DNA from: Leisingera aquimarina DSM 24565
GTDB taxonomy: Bacteria > Pseudomonadota > Alphaproteobacteria > Rhodobacterales > Rhodobacteraceae
DNA length: 64,000 bases
Assembly: GCF_000473165.1 (NCBI RefSeq)
Contig: NZ_KI421504.1
Span: 1,811,437-1,875,436, forward strand
Reading direction: 5' to 3'
Position numbers and translations under genes: made by a program. Under the pieces are notes generated by a model. That model was given only the letters and a program-made list of their open reading frames with translations. It did no database searches and was not told the DNA's origin. This document shows positions 27,241-35,657 of this stretch, in pieces (position 1 is the first letter of the stretch; every line of letters begins with the position of its first letter).

Positions 27241-27262
27241 TTCAGTGAGAGGCCGATGGCTG
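27241..27262 (+). repeat. Right copy of 22-bp direct repeat, overlapping the tRNA-Gln 3' end
   Basis: Identical to 9173-9194. Its last six bases are the discriminator region and CCA of tRNA-Gln on the minus strand. An 11-base copy of the tRNA 3' end (TGGCTGGGGTG, 27257-27267) also occurs 27 bp away at 27230-27240. Confidence 0.6.
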
Positions 27263-27331
27263 GGGTGGTAGGATTCGAACCTACGATGCACAGTACCAAA
27301 AACTGCTGCCTTACCACTTGGCTACACCCCA
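27257..27331 (-). tRNA. tRNA-Gln (UUG)
   Basis: 75 bases on the minus strand. Acceptor TGGGGTG pairs with the 3' strand before the encoded G-CCA. The anticodon loop TTTTGGT gives anticodon TTG, the anticodon stem is GCAGT/ACTGT, and the T arm is the standard GGTTCGAATCC. Confidence 0.96.
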
Positions 27332-27592
27332 TCGGTGAGGCGCTGTCTAAAGTTTGTTGCAGGGGGGTGCAAGAGGGTATTTAAAAAAAATGCAGTTCCT
27401 GTCCCGCTCTCGTTAGGAAATCTGCATGGGCCCGAGCTTTCATCAGCTGACTGCAAGCCGGTGCCCTTGGAAACCGTATTCACCTTAAGGGTTTACGGAT
27501 CTTTTGCATGAAGCGGTTTGAGAGCCTGCCAAGTTCATAAAAGAGGGGGCGGCCCGCTTTTCCGGCGCGCGCCGACGGGTGCGGAGGATGTG

Positions 27593-27613
27593 GCCAGCCC
27601 GAAACGGGCTGGC
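27593..27613 (-). terminator. Hairpin after the CoA-transferase gene
   Basis: A 9-bp stem (GCCAGCCCG/CGGGCTGGC) with a 3-base loop, 18 bp past the stop at 27631. There is no U-run. The 27332-27592 stretch shows nothing else. Confidence 0.45.
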
Positions 27614-27630
27614 GCGGGTTTGTGTCCGCT

Positions 27631-29562
27631 TCAGGACCCCCAAATGGCCTGATGCGCCTCTTCACCGCTCTCGAAAATATGCGGCTGCACACTGCGGCTG
27701 GCGAGGGTGCCTTGCATTTTCAGGCGCATGAAGGCGCTGGTGGTATAGTGGGCGATCGAGGCGCTGTGGCGCTCCAGCGTCTGCCCGACTGCGGCCGCGT
27801 AGGCATCCTGCAGATCCTCGGCAATGCGGAAGCCGTTCTGATTCATCACCATGTTCACATCCTGGCCGCTTTTGACAAAGGCATCTTGAAGGACCCGGGT
27901 CAGGTCCTCGATGTCGCGCTTTTTCTTGACGCTCCAGCCTTCGAGGTTGAGGAACATGGTGTGGCGTGCGGCATCATAAGTGATCCGCTCCGGCAGGTTC
28001 AGGTTCAACAGGTCGTTCATCAGTCCCATCGGCTCATCCCGGAAGATGCGGGGGTCCATTTGGGTGACATTCTCGATGATCGGCTTGAACTCCATCTGGT
28101 CAAGAATATCGCGCTGCAGGTCGATGCCGGGCGCGATCTCGATCAGCTCCAGCCCCTTGGGCGTCAGCTGCAGCACGCAGCGTTCGGTCACGTAAAGCAC
28201 CGGCTGTGAGCGCTGCGAAGCATAAGGACCTGAGAAGGTGATCTGTTCGATCAGGCGGACGAATTTCTTGTTGCGTCCTTCCTGGACGATGCGCAGTTTG
28301 CCGTCCTCAACCGCTACCTTCAGTCCGCCAGCGGTGAACGTGCCGGCAAAGACCACGGCGCGGGAGTTTTGCGAGATGTTGATGAAGCCGCCGCAGCCAT
28401 TCAGGCGGCCCCCGAAGCGCGAGGCGTTGACGCTGCCCTCAGCATCGCATTCGGCCATGCCGAGGCAGGTGAGGTCCAACCCGCCGCCGTCGTAGAAATC
28501 GAACATCTGGTTCTGGTCGATGATGGCGTCGGCGTTGGCGGAGGAGCCGAAGCTGGAGCCGCCTGCCAGTACGCCGCCGACTGCCCCGGCCTCGGTGGTC
28601 AGGGTGATATAGGGGGTGGCCTTTTCTTCGTTTGCAACGGCGCCGACGCCATCGGGGGCGCCGACACCCAGGTTCACCGCGCCATTAGGCGGCAGTTCAA
28701 AGGCGGCGCGGCGGGCGATGATCTTGCGCTGGTCCAGCGGCATCTTGGCGATACCCTCCACCGGCACCCGGATTTCACCGGACAGGGCAGGGTTGTGCTG
28801 CACGCCGTAATTCATCCGGTGCATTTCCGGGTCGTCCGCCAAGCAGACGCAGTCCACCAGCAGGCCGGGGATCTTGACGTCTTTGGGTTTGATCGAGCCG
28901 TCCTCGACAATGCGCTCGACCTGGGCGATGACGATGCCGCCGTTGTTATGGGCGGCCATCGCCTGGGCCAGGCAGTCCAGCGTCAGCGCCTCACGCTCCA
29001 TGCTGATATTGCCAGAGCGGTCGGCGCTGGTGCCGCGGATGAAGGCGACGTCGATCTTGGTGGCCTTGTAGAACAGCCATTCCTCGCCATCGACTTCGTG
29101 GTAGCGGACGATGTCCTCCTCGGTCACCTTGTTGACCTTGCCGCCGCCGTGGCGCGGGTCGACATAGGTGTGCAGGCCGACCTTGGAGAACAGCCCCGGC
29201 TGGCCCGCGGCACAGGCGCGGTAAAGCTGCGAGATCACCCCCTGCGGCAGGTTGTAGCCGCAGATCTTGTTCTCTTGCGCTGCCTGCGCAACCTTGGGCA
29301 TCCGTCCGAAGTTGCCAGCAATCACCCTGCGCAGCAGCCCGTCGTGGTGCAGCCGTCCGGTTCCCAGACCCTTGCTGTCACCGGCGCCTGCGCACATGAT
29401 CAGGGTCAGGTCGCGGGGCGCGCCTTCCTCGAGGAACCGCTTTTCCAAGGCCGCGTGCAGCATTTCCGGGATGCAGCTTTGCACAAATCCGGTAGTGGTC
29501 ACGACATCCCCGTCCCGGATCAGCGCCATTGCCTGTTCGGTGGTGGTTGTCTTGTCTTTCAT
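27631..29562 (-). CDS. Acyl-CoA:acetate/3-ketoacid CoA-transferase (YdiF type)
   Basis: 643 aa from ATG 29562, chosen because GGGGAGG lies upstream. It is a fused two-subunit class I CoA-transferase. The first half contains FVQSCIPEML, LIMCAGAGDSKGLGTG and VAFIRGTSADRSGNIS; the second half has NLGVGAPDGVGAVA and the catalytic Glu in LTTEAGAVGG. A C-terminal extension follows (VTQMDPRIF, MGLMNDLLNL). These enzymes move CoA between acids in short-chain fatty acid or ketone-body use. It is transcribed alone, with the RTX peroxidase 240 bp upstream in the same direction. Confidence 0.92.
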   Translation of the reverse strand: MKDKTTTTEQAMALIRDGDVVTTTGFVQSCIPEMLHAALEKRFLEEGAPRDLTLIMCAGAGDSKGLGTGRLHHDGLLRRVIAGNFGRMPKVAQAAQENKICGYNLPQGVISQLYRACAAGQPGLFSKVGLHTYVDPRHGGGKVNKVTEEDIVRYHEVDGEEWLFYKATKIDVAFIRGTSADRSGNISMEREALTLDCLAQAMAAHNNGGIVIAQVERIVEDGSIKPKDVKIPGLLVDCVCLADDPEMHRMNYGVQHNPALSGEIRVPVEGIAKMPLDQRKIIARRAAFELPPNGAVNLGVGAPDGVGAVANEEKATPYITLTTEAGAVGGVLAGGSSFGSSANADAIIDQNQMFDFYDGGGLDLTCLGMAECDAEGSVNASRFGGRLNGCGGFINISQNSRAVVFAGTFTAGGLKVAVEDGKLRIVQEGRNKKFVRLIEQITFSGPYASQRSQPVLYVTERCVLQLTPKGLELIEIAPGIDLQRDILDQMEFKPIIENVTQMDPRIFRDEPMGLMNDLLNLNLPERITYDAARHTMFLNLEGWSVKKKRDIEDLTRVLQDAFVKSGQDVNMVMNQNGFRIAEDLQDAYAAAVGQTLERHSASIAHYTTSAFMRLKMQGTLASRSVQPHIFESGEEAHQAIWGS

Positions 29563-29802
29563 GGCGGCGCGTCCTCCCCGATGCCTGTCGCCTTCCGCCA
29601 GGGCTTTGCGGCCTTGCGGAAACTGATCGGGCATTCTAGCCGCGGGCCGGGCGGCGCCTGTCCTTTGATTGCGTCAGCGGATGGGGGACATACGACATGA
29701 CGCCCTGCGGGCTGGGGCGAAGTTTCCGATCGGCGGCTGGCTGTTGCCGATGCGGCGGGCAGCGTGTCTCATCCAGGTGGCCGCGCATCAGCCCGGTTGC
29801 AG

Positions 29803-31887
29803 TCAGAACAGGCTGTCGCCGGATTGAAACCAGTCGCCCATGCTGATGCCCTCCAGCACAACGGACCAGTTTGCACCATCCGAAAACTTCAGACCGCCTT
29901 CAGTGTCCTCAATATGCAATGCTCGGCGCATTGGACCCGTCACTTTGATTTCATCAAGGCCAAGTTCAAAATCTGTTATGGTATCATCCCCATGGTGCCG
30001 GGTCCTGAACAGAAAACGGTCGTCGCCAGCGCCGCCGGTCAGCAGATCATTACCAGTGCCGCCGGTCAGAGTGTCGGCATGCAGGCCGCCGTCAAGCGTG
30101 TCGTTACCTTGGTTACCGGACAGTCTGTCCATGCCGCGCCCGCCTGACAGTTCGTCGTTGTCCTGCCCTCCCGTGAGATGATCCTTGCCAGTGCCGCCAA
30201 AGATGAAGTCTTCCCCGGATCCGCCATTCAAATAGTCCCGGCCAGCGCCTCCGTTCAGGAAATCGTCCCCCTGGTTGCCTGCAAGCGTGTCCCTGCCACG
30301 GCCCCCCTGAAGGTCATCGCCGCCGGCCCGGCCAGCCAGGCTGTCGGCACCATCGCTGCCGAACAGGAAATCGCGCCCGGTTCCGCCTGCCAATGTGTCG
30401 TCACCCATGGTGCCTGGAATTCTGTCCATCGCTGTAAAGATGTCTTTTTGAACCGCGCTGAGATCGGTGTTGCGCAGAATTACATCGGACAGTTTTGTGT
30501 CCCATAGTGCCTTCAGCTCGCTGGCGGGAATACCTTGGCGTCCTTCACTCCAGAATGGATCGCCGTCGCGCAGGCGGGTGAACTGGTCCACCATCACCGT
30601 GGTAAAGGTTTCCCCAAGCAGCCCGCCGCCGGACGGGTCTTCGGCCAGCCCGCCAACCCAAGCGTCGACCAGATCGGTCTCGCCGTAGGCCTCTTCCAGC
30701 CTGGCAGCCAGACCGGCATCTTGCGTGATATCAGTAAAGCTTTCTGCCCGGTCAAGGCCAAGCGCTTCCCGCAGGCCGTTATAGCTGGCAACCCCCAGAT
30801 CGCGCCCGCGTTGAATGTTCAGCGCTGCCAGGTCAAGTCCGCCCGCGCCGGGCGGCCCGAACAGGAACGAACGCACATCCTCGACGACCAGGGTGTCAAC
30901 TGCTTCGGAGGCTTGGGTTGCAGCACCGCGCATGACGTTTTCGATCATGTCCGGTTCCTTCAGCAGGTGCGGCTGAAAGAACGCGTCCCGCAACGCCAGC
31001 AGGCCGGCGGTTCCGTCAGCTGCCACCAGCTGCAGATTGGCCGGCAAAAGCGTATGCCCCAGCCGGAACACGGCTGTAGAAAACTCGATTGCTATGCCAG
31101 GGTTCACGTCCGGGTCATAGCCCTGATAGCCCCCAAGCGCGTCCTGGCCGATCAAAAGGGGGAGAAACTCCTTGAAGGTGACACTCTGCACCAGCGCTTC
31201 GACCCTGGCGCGGGCCGCCTCAAACAGCTGGTCATCTGTCAGGTCGGGATCCCTTGCGGCCAGTTCCTCAACCAGCCGGTTGTGCTCGCGGGTGAAAATC
31301 GTGTGCATCGAGGACAGGGGCACATTTTCTGCGGCGCGGACGTCCCCGGTCAGGAAGCCGTCGCCATCCCGGGCCAGATACCCGTCCTTGGTCATCCGCA
31401 GCCCGCCGCCTTCGTCCCGCATTGCTGCGACAGTTTCCACCGTCGAGCCATAGATCATGGAGGCATCGATAAATGCGGTGATCTCATTGAGGTACTCACC
31501 GTCCTGCTGTGCCACGCGGGTAAAGGGAATGACCGCCTCACCGGTGCTGAAGGGATCGAAAAACGGATCTCCCGCCGGGACTTCGATATCTGCCCCGGTC
31601 TGGCTTTCGGCCCCGGTCAGGGACAGGTCATGGTCCAGAAACTGCCCCCAGATCCACAGGAAATCCGATGCGCCGGCAGTATTCAGAGTGCTGCTGTCTT
31701 GCGCAGAAAGGATGTTTGAAATCTCACGCGGGTTGGGCCGGTCTGACCCGGCCATGCCGCCATCAGAGGTCAGGCCGCTGGGCGCTAAATGCAGCAGACC
31801 TGTGCCGGTTGCCCCCCAAGTTGGATTTTCGGAATGTGCGGCATAGCCATCGGCGGGGCGTGCGGCCCCGATCTGCAAATTGGACAT
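29803..31887 (-). CDS. Animal-haem-peroxidase-type enzyme with C-terminal RTX repeats
   Basis: 694 aa from ATG 31887 (GGGGGA five bases upstream). Residues 30-480 form an animal-type (peroxinectin-like) haem peroxidase: distal His86 in WGQFLDHDL, the R-E-H triad at 200-202 (FTREHNRL), and proximal His278 in FRLGHTLLP. From about residue 515 come glycine/aspartate nonapeptide repeats (GGTGRDFLFG, GGAGRDYLNG, GGTGNDLLTG), the calcium-binding RTX type, ending in a short hydrophobic tail. No N-terminal signal peptide is seen. RTX proteins of this form leave through type I secretion; no such exporter is in the window. It may give extracellular oxidation or halogenation. Confidence 0.92.
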   Translation of the reverse strand: MSNLQIGAARPADGYAAHSENPTWGATGTGLLHLAPSGLTSDGGMAGSDRPNPREISNILSAQDSSTLNTAGASDFLWIWGQFLDHDLSLTGAESQTGADIEVPAGDPFFDPFSTGEAVIPFTRVAQQDGEYLNEITAFIDASMIYGSTVETVAAMRDEGGGLRMTKDGYLARDGDGFLTGDVRAAENVPLSSMHTIFTREHNRLVEELAARDPDLTDDQLFEAARARVEALVQSVTFKEFLPLLIGQDALGGYQGYDPDVNPGIAIEFSTAVFRLGHTLLPANLQLVAADGTAGLLALRDAFFQPHLLKEPDMIENVMRGAATQASEAVDTLVVEDVRSFLFGPPGAGGLDLAALNIQRGRDLGVASYNGLREALGLDRAESFTDITQDAGLAARLEEAYGETDLVDAWVGGLAEDPSGGGLLGETFTTVMVDQFTRLRDGDPFWSEGRQGIPASELKALWDTKLSDVILRNTDLSAVQKDIFTAMDRIPGTMGDDTLAGGTGRDFLFGSDGADSLAGRAGGDDLQGGRGRDTLAGNQGDDFLNGGAGRDYLNGGSGEDFIFGGTGKDHLTGGQDNDELSGGRGMDRLSGNQGNDTLDGGLHADTLTGGTGNDLLTGGAGDDRFLFRTRHHGDDTITDFELGLDEIKVTGPMRRALHIEDTEGGLKFSDGANWSVVLEGISMGDWFQSGDSLF

Positions 31888-32123
31888 GTGATCCCCCAAT
31901 CACTCATTAACTTTCACCAAAACTGCAATTGTGTGCGGCTCGCAATCCCCGTGCGAGCGGTGTCGGCAAACGCCTTCCCAGGTTCCGGAAATGCACTCAA
32001 ACCGGGACACAGACAGGCATCCAGTGTATCACGAATTAGTGTGATTTTGTGTATTGTCGTGATTTTCGTGGCGGATCAGCGCCATTGCGTCACAGGTGAA
32101 GCAAAAGGCCAGGACCCTGCGTG

Positions 32124-34502
32124 TCAGGCTTGACGGACCCGCGGCGCTGCTCCAGCGGCGGCCGGAGTATCAGCCCATTTGGCGATTTGCTCCAGCAGCT
32201 GCTGCTTCCGCATCGGCTTGGAAAGGAATTCAACCATGCCTGCGGCGCGGCAGGCCGCTTCGTCGGTGCTCAGCACATTGGCGGTGAGCGCAATGACCGG
32301 GCAGGGCGCCCGGCCGTTCTCTTGCTCCCAGGCCCGCAGGCAGCGGGTGGCTTCAAGGCCATCCATCACCGGCATCGACATGTCCATCAGCACCAGATCG
32401 AAGCGTTGTGCGGCGAAGGTGTCCACCGCCTCCCGCCCATTGCTGCAAATGGTCAGCTGAATGCCGGAAGGGGCCAGCATTTTCTGCAAAACCAGCTGGT
32501 TGGTGCGATTGTCCTCAGCTGCCAGCAGGCGCAAGTGGCTGAATTGGCCGGCTGTTTGCCCGGTGCTGGGCAGCGCAGCGGCGGCAGCCACGGGTGCGCC
32601 GGTGTTCAGGACCTCCTGCAGGGTCTGCAGAAGCAGTTTGTTGCGTGCCGGTTTCATCAGCACACGCAAAGTCTTGCACTCCTTCAGCGCTTCATATTCG
32701 GCCAGCAACTGGCCGCCGGTGCAGAAAACGATCGGCATGTCCCGGCACCCAGGTAAGCTGTGCAGGTTCCTGCACAGGCTTCTGGCTTGCTCCAGCGGCA
32801 GGCTGGTTTCAACCAGCACCAGATCCGGTTGCTGCTGGTCTGCAGCCATTGCGGCCACTTTCTCCGGTAGGCCGTCCATGCCGTGAAGCGCGATTGTGTC
32901 TGCCCCCCAGAGAGCCAGCTGGCGCAGCCGCACGTCGCGGGCAAAGGCCAGATCCGCAGCCACAGCCACCAGTTTGCCCGCAAGCGGCCGGGCAGGGGGC
33001 GGCACCGGAGCGGCAACCGGCAGGGTCAGGCAAACAGTGAAGCAGGACCCTGTGCCGACCTCCGAGTCCACATCGATCCGCCCGCCCATAGCCTGCGCCA
33101 GACGCGACGAGATGGCCAGACCCAGGCCAGTGCCCTCAAAACGCCGGGCGGTGGTGCTTTCGACCTGCTCGAAGGCATGAAAGATCTGGCCGATACTGTC
33201 TTCGGGGATACCCACCCCGGTGTCGCGTACATCGATGCACAGTGGAATAGCATGGCTGGCGTCGTAGTTAAGGGTAATGCTGATAAAACCTTCCAGGGTG
33301 AACTTTACCGCGTTGCCCACCAGGTTCATCAGAACCTGCCGCACCCGGCCGCTGTCGCCGGTAAAGACGGCAGGCGTGTTTTCCGGGATGTCGATACAGA
33401 TTTCCAGCCCCTTGGCGGATGCGCTGGGCGACATCAGCGTGGCGACGTCATAAATCACGTCGCGCAGGTTGAAGGGCTGCTCCAGCATCTGCTCTTTTCC
33501 GGCCTCCAGCTTGGAGAAATCGAGAATGTCGTTGACGATGCGCAACAGCGCCTCGGACGATGCCAGGATGGTGCCGGTGCAGGACTGCTGTTCAGATGTC
33601 AGGCTGGTTTCATTCAGCACTTCCGCCATCCCCAGAACCCCGTTGATCGGCGTGCGGATTTCGTGGCTCATCGTTGCCAGGAAGCGGGATTTGGTCTCGG
33701 TGGCCGCTTCTGCCCGGGCTTTTTCCTGCTGCAGCCGCTCGGCGATCCGCTTCTTTTCCACCAAGCTGAATTCCAGCGTGTCCAGCGCCGCAAATACCGC
33801 AGAAATCTCACATGCTTCGTGGGACGGCGCAGATTGCTCCCGGCTCGCCAGCCGCCGCAGTTTGGAAGCCGCCAATTGCATCGAGCCAGAGATGGCATGT
33901 GCCTTGCGCATGGCAAAAATCAGTGCTGCAAGCATAAGCAGTGCAGTACCGGTCAGTCCCAGAACAAAAATACGGGACAACGCCCGGTTTGCCGCCGCAA
34001 CGGCCTGTTCGGCATGCACAGCCGCCAGGCCGGTCACGGTGGCAGCTTGCCGGGTAACGGCCTCGCTGCTCATCATCAATGTGCTTAGTGTGGGGACTTC
34101 CTGTGCAGGTTTGATGCCCAAAAGCACAACCGCCAACTCGCACCACTCCGACAGCGCATGGTTCAGGGTTTCAGCCTCGGCCCGCAATGGCCCGGGCAGC
34201 GGCTGCTTCAGCAATGCGCTGAGATCGCTGTTGATTTCCTTGAGTTGAGATTGAAACTGGCTGGCCACTTCCTCCTGCGGGATCAGCCGCGTCATCGCCA
34301 GAACGTCTTGGGCATAAACTTGGGCGGCAGTGATGCCCGTGCTGACGCCGCTGGCGCGCCGGGTCACCTCAAGCGACGATTCCAGCACCGCGTCTTTCCG
34401 GCTGGAGGCATACATCGCCATGCTGCCGATCAGCAGCGCCGCGAGCAGTGCCGCAACCGCAATCACCAGAACCGGCAGCACGGTGGAGCGTTTGATATTC
34501 AT
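32124..34502 (-). CDS. Hybrid sensor histidine kinase/response regulator
   Basis: 792 aa. Two membrane helices (about residues 8-32 and 178-198) bracket a periplasmic alpha-helical sensor region of about 145 residues. A coiled-coil linker leads to the HisKA domain with His280 (MSHEIRTPINGVLGM), then HATPase (NLVGNAVKFT, DTGVGIPED, GTGLGLAIS). Two receiver domains follow. The first is degenerate (DLVLVETSLPL, Glu where Asp is needed); the second is normal, with Asp707 in DLVLMDMSMPVMDG. No HPt domain follows, so the phosphate must pass to another protein. It lies 25 bp downstream of the MauG gene and is probably co-transcribed with it. Confidence 0.93.
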   Translation of the reverse strand: MNIKRSTVLPVLVIAVAALLAALLIGSMAMYASSRKDAVLESSLEVTRRASGVSTGITAAQVYAQDVLAMTRLIPQEEVASQFQSQLKEINSDLSALLKQPLPGPLRAEAETLNHALSEWCELAVVLLGIKPAQEVPTLSTLMMSSEAVTRQAATVTGLAAVHAEQAVAAANRALSRIFVLGLTGTALLMLAALIFAMRKAHAISGSMQLAASKLRRLASREQSAPSHEACEISAVFAALDTLEFSLVEKKRIAERLQQEKARAEAATETKSRFLATMSHEIRTPINGVLGMAEVLNETSLTSEQQSCTGTILASSEALLRIVNDILDFSKLEAGKEQMLEQPFNLRDVIYDVATLMSPSASAKGLEICIDIPENTPAVFTGDSGRVRQVLMNLVGNAVKFTLEGFISITLNYDASHAIPLCIDVRDTGVGIPEDSIGQIFHAFEQVESTTARRFEGTGLGLAISSRLAQAMGGRIDVDSEVGTGSCFTVCLTLPVAAPVPPPARPLAGKLVAVAADLAFARDVRLRQLALWGADTIALHGMDGLPEKVAAMAADQQQPDLVLVETSLPLEQARSLCRNLHSLPGCRDMPIVFCTGGQLLAEYEALKECKTLRVLMKPARNKLLLQTLQEVLNTGAPVAAAAALPSTGQTAGQFSHLRLLAAEDNRTNQLVLQKMLAPSGIQLTICSNGREAVDTFAAQRFDLVLMDMSMPVMDGLEATRCLRAWEQENGRAPCPVIALTANVLSTDEAACRAAGMVEFLSKPMRKQQLLEQIAKWADTPAAAGAAPRVRQA

Positions 34503-34527
34503 AAGCGGGAACCCTCAGCCATGCGCT

Positions 34528-35529
34528 TCAGTTCGCCGGCAGAATAGGGGTTGGCACATTGGTTTCAGTATCCGTCAGCGTTTGCAGAAAGGCGATCAGG
34601 TCGGTGATTTCCGCTTCGGTGGCGGCAAAACCCTCGATATCCGGCGTCCGGGTTGCCCTGGCCGCGCCGCCGCCGGCATAATGGCGGACCACGTCCCGCA
34701 ACGAGGTGAACGAGCCGTCGTGCATGTAAGGCGCCCGCAGAGCGATGTTGCGCAGCCCGGGGGTCTTGAAACGGTAGTTCTGGTCTGGATCCGCCGGTGT
34801 CAGGCCGCCGCCGCCCAGATCGGTTGTTTGCATCCCGATGTCATGCAGCTGGTTGTCCGTGAACATCCAGCCGGAATGACAAGACACGCAATTCGCCCGC
34901 CCATTAAACAGTGCAAAGCCGCGTTTGGCGGCCTCCGGCACTGCAGTTGCATCCCCGCTTACCCAGCGGTCGAAACTGGCTACGCCGCTGACAATCGTGC
35001 GCTGATAGGTGGCGAGTGCGGTCAGGACGGTCTCCTTGCGGATCCCCCGCCCAGGGAACAGGCGCTCGAACCAGAAATTGTATTCATGCACCGCAGTCAG
35101 GCGGGCGGTGATGCCGTCAAAGGTCGCGTTCATCTCATCCGGAGCAGTAATTGGTCCAATAGCCTGCTGTTCCAGGCTGTCCGCGCGCCCGTCCCAGAAC
35201 AGCGGGGTGATCCAGGCGGCGTTCAGGAGTGTCGGCGCATGGCGGCGCACCGGCTTATTTGCAGCACCAATGGCTTTGGGAACCGGGGTTTCCCAGCCGA
35301 AAGAAGGGTTGTGGCAGCTTGAGCAGCTGATGTTCCGGCCGCCGGACAGGCGCGGATCGAAGAACAGCATTTTGCCTAAGGTGGCAATTTCGCGGCTGTA
35401 GGGCGCAGCCTCCGGGAACGGCACGGCAGCAGGCCGCTTGAATGCTTCAAGCCCGGCGGGTTGCGCCAGGCTCTGGACGGCCCATAGCAGCAGCGGCACT
35501 ACAGCAGCGGCAGCAGCTTTCCACTGCAT
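34528..35529 (-). CDS. MauG/CcpA-type di-haem cytochrome c peroxidase
   Basis: 333 aa. A signal peptide (residues 1-22: basic start, hydrophobic core, cleavage after QSLA) sends it to the periplasm. Two CxxCH haem sites are visible: C69-SS-C72-H73 and C214-VS-C217-H218. The segments GKMLFFDPRLS, APTLLNAAW and FKTPGLRNIALRAPYMHDGSF are the family landmarks. It could reduce hydrogen peroxide or act as a MauG-like oxidising enzyme; the sequence does not decide. The ribosome site GGGGAGG precedes the ATG. A perfect 21-bp tandem repeat sits just upstream, in the probable promoter. The histidine kinase follows in the same direction. Confidence 0.93.
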   Translation of the reverse strand: MQWKAAAAAVVPLLLWAVQSLAQPAGLEAFKRPAAVPFPEAAPYSREIATLGKMLFFDPRLSGGRNISCSSCHNPSFGWETPVPKAIGAANKPVRRHAPTLLNAAWITPLFWDGRADSLEQQAIGPITAPDEMNATFDGITARLTAVHEYNFWFERLFPGRGIRKETVLTALATYQRTIVSGVASFDRWVSGDATAVPEAAKRGFALFNGRANCVSCHSGWMFTDNQLHDIGMQTTDLGGGGLTPADPDQNYRFKTPGLRNIALRAPYMHDGSFTSLRDVVRHYAGGGAARATRTPDIEGFAATEAEITDLIAFLQTLTDTETNVPTPILPAN

Positions 35530-35548
35530 TTAGGACCTCCCCACACTA

Positions 35549-35590
35549 TCCAAAGCCTAGTTACCCGGATCCAAAGCCTAGTTACCCGGA
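35549..35590 (-). repeat. Two perfect 21-bp tandem copies upstream of the MauG-type gene
   Basis: Copy one is 35549-35569, copy two 35570-35590, each carrying CCAAAGCCTAGTTACCCGGA. They lie 20-61 bp before the start codon of the peroxidase gene. Position suggests a doubled regulator site or promoter part. Confidence 0.75.
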
Positions 35591-35657
35591 ATAGCACTCT
35601 CTGAGAAGGCCGTTAAATTTGCGTAAGCTTTGCCGTCTCTACGGCCTCATGTGTGCA

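Noticed and set aside
28369-29700. Long open frame (443 codons) on the plus strand
   Set aside because: It is the complement of the CoA-transferase gene; high GC keeps stops rare. No ribosome site or domain.
30535-31719. Long open frame opposite the RTX peroxidase
   Set aside because: Antisense shadow of a well-supported gene with all family motifs on the minus strand.
32883-34088. 401-codon frame opposite the histidine kinase
   Set aside because: Antisense shadow; kinase motifs are complete on the other strand.
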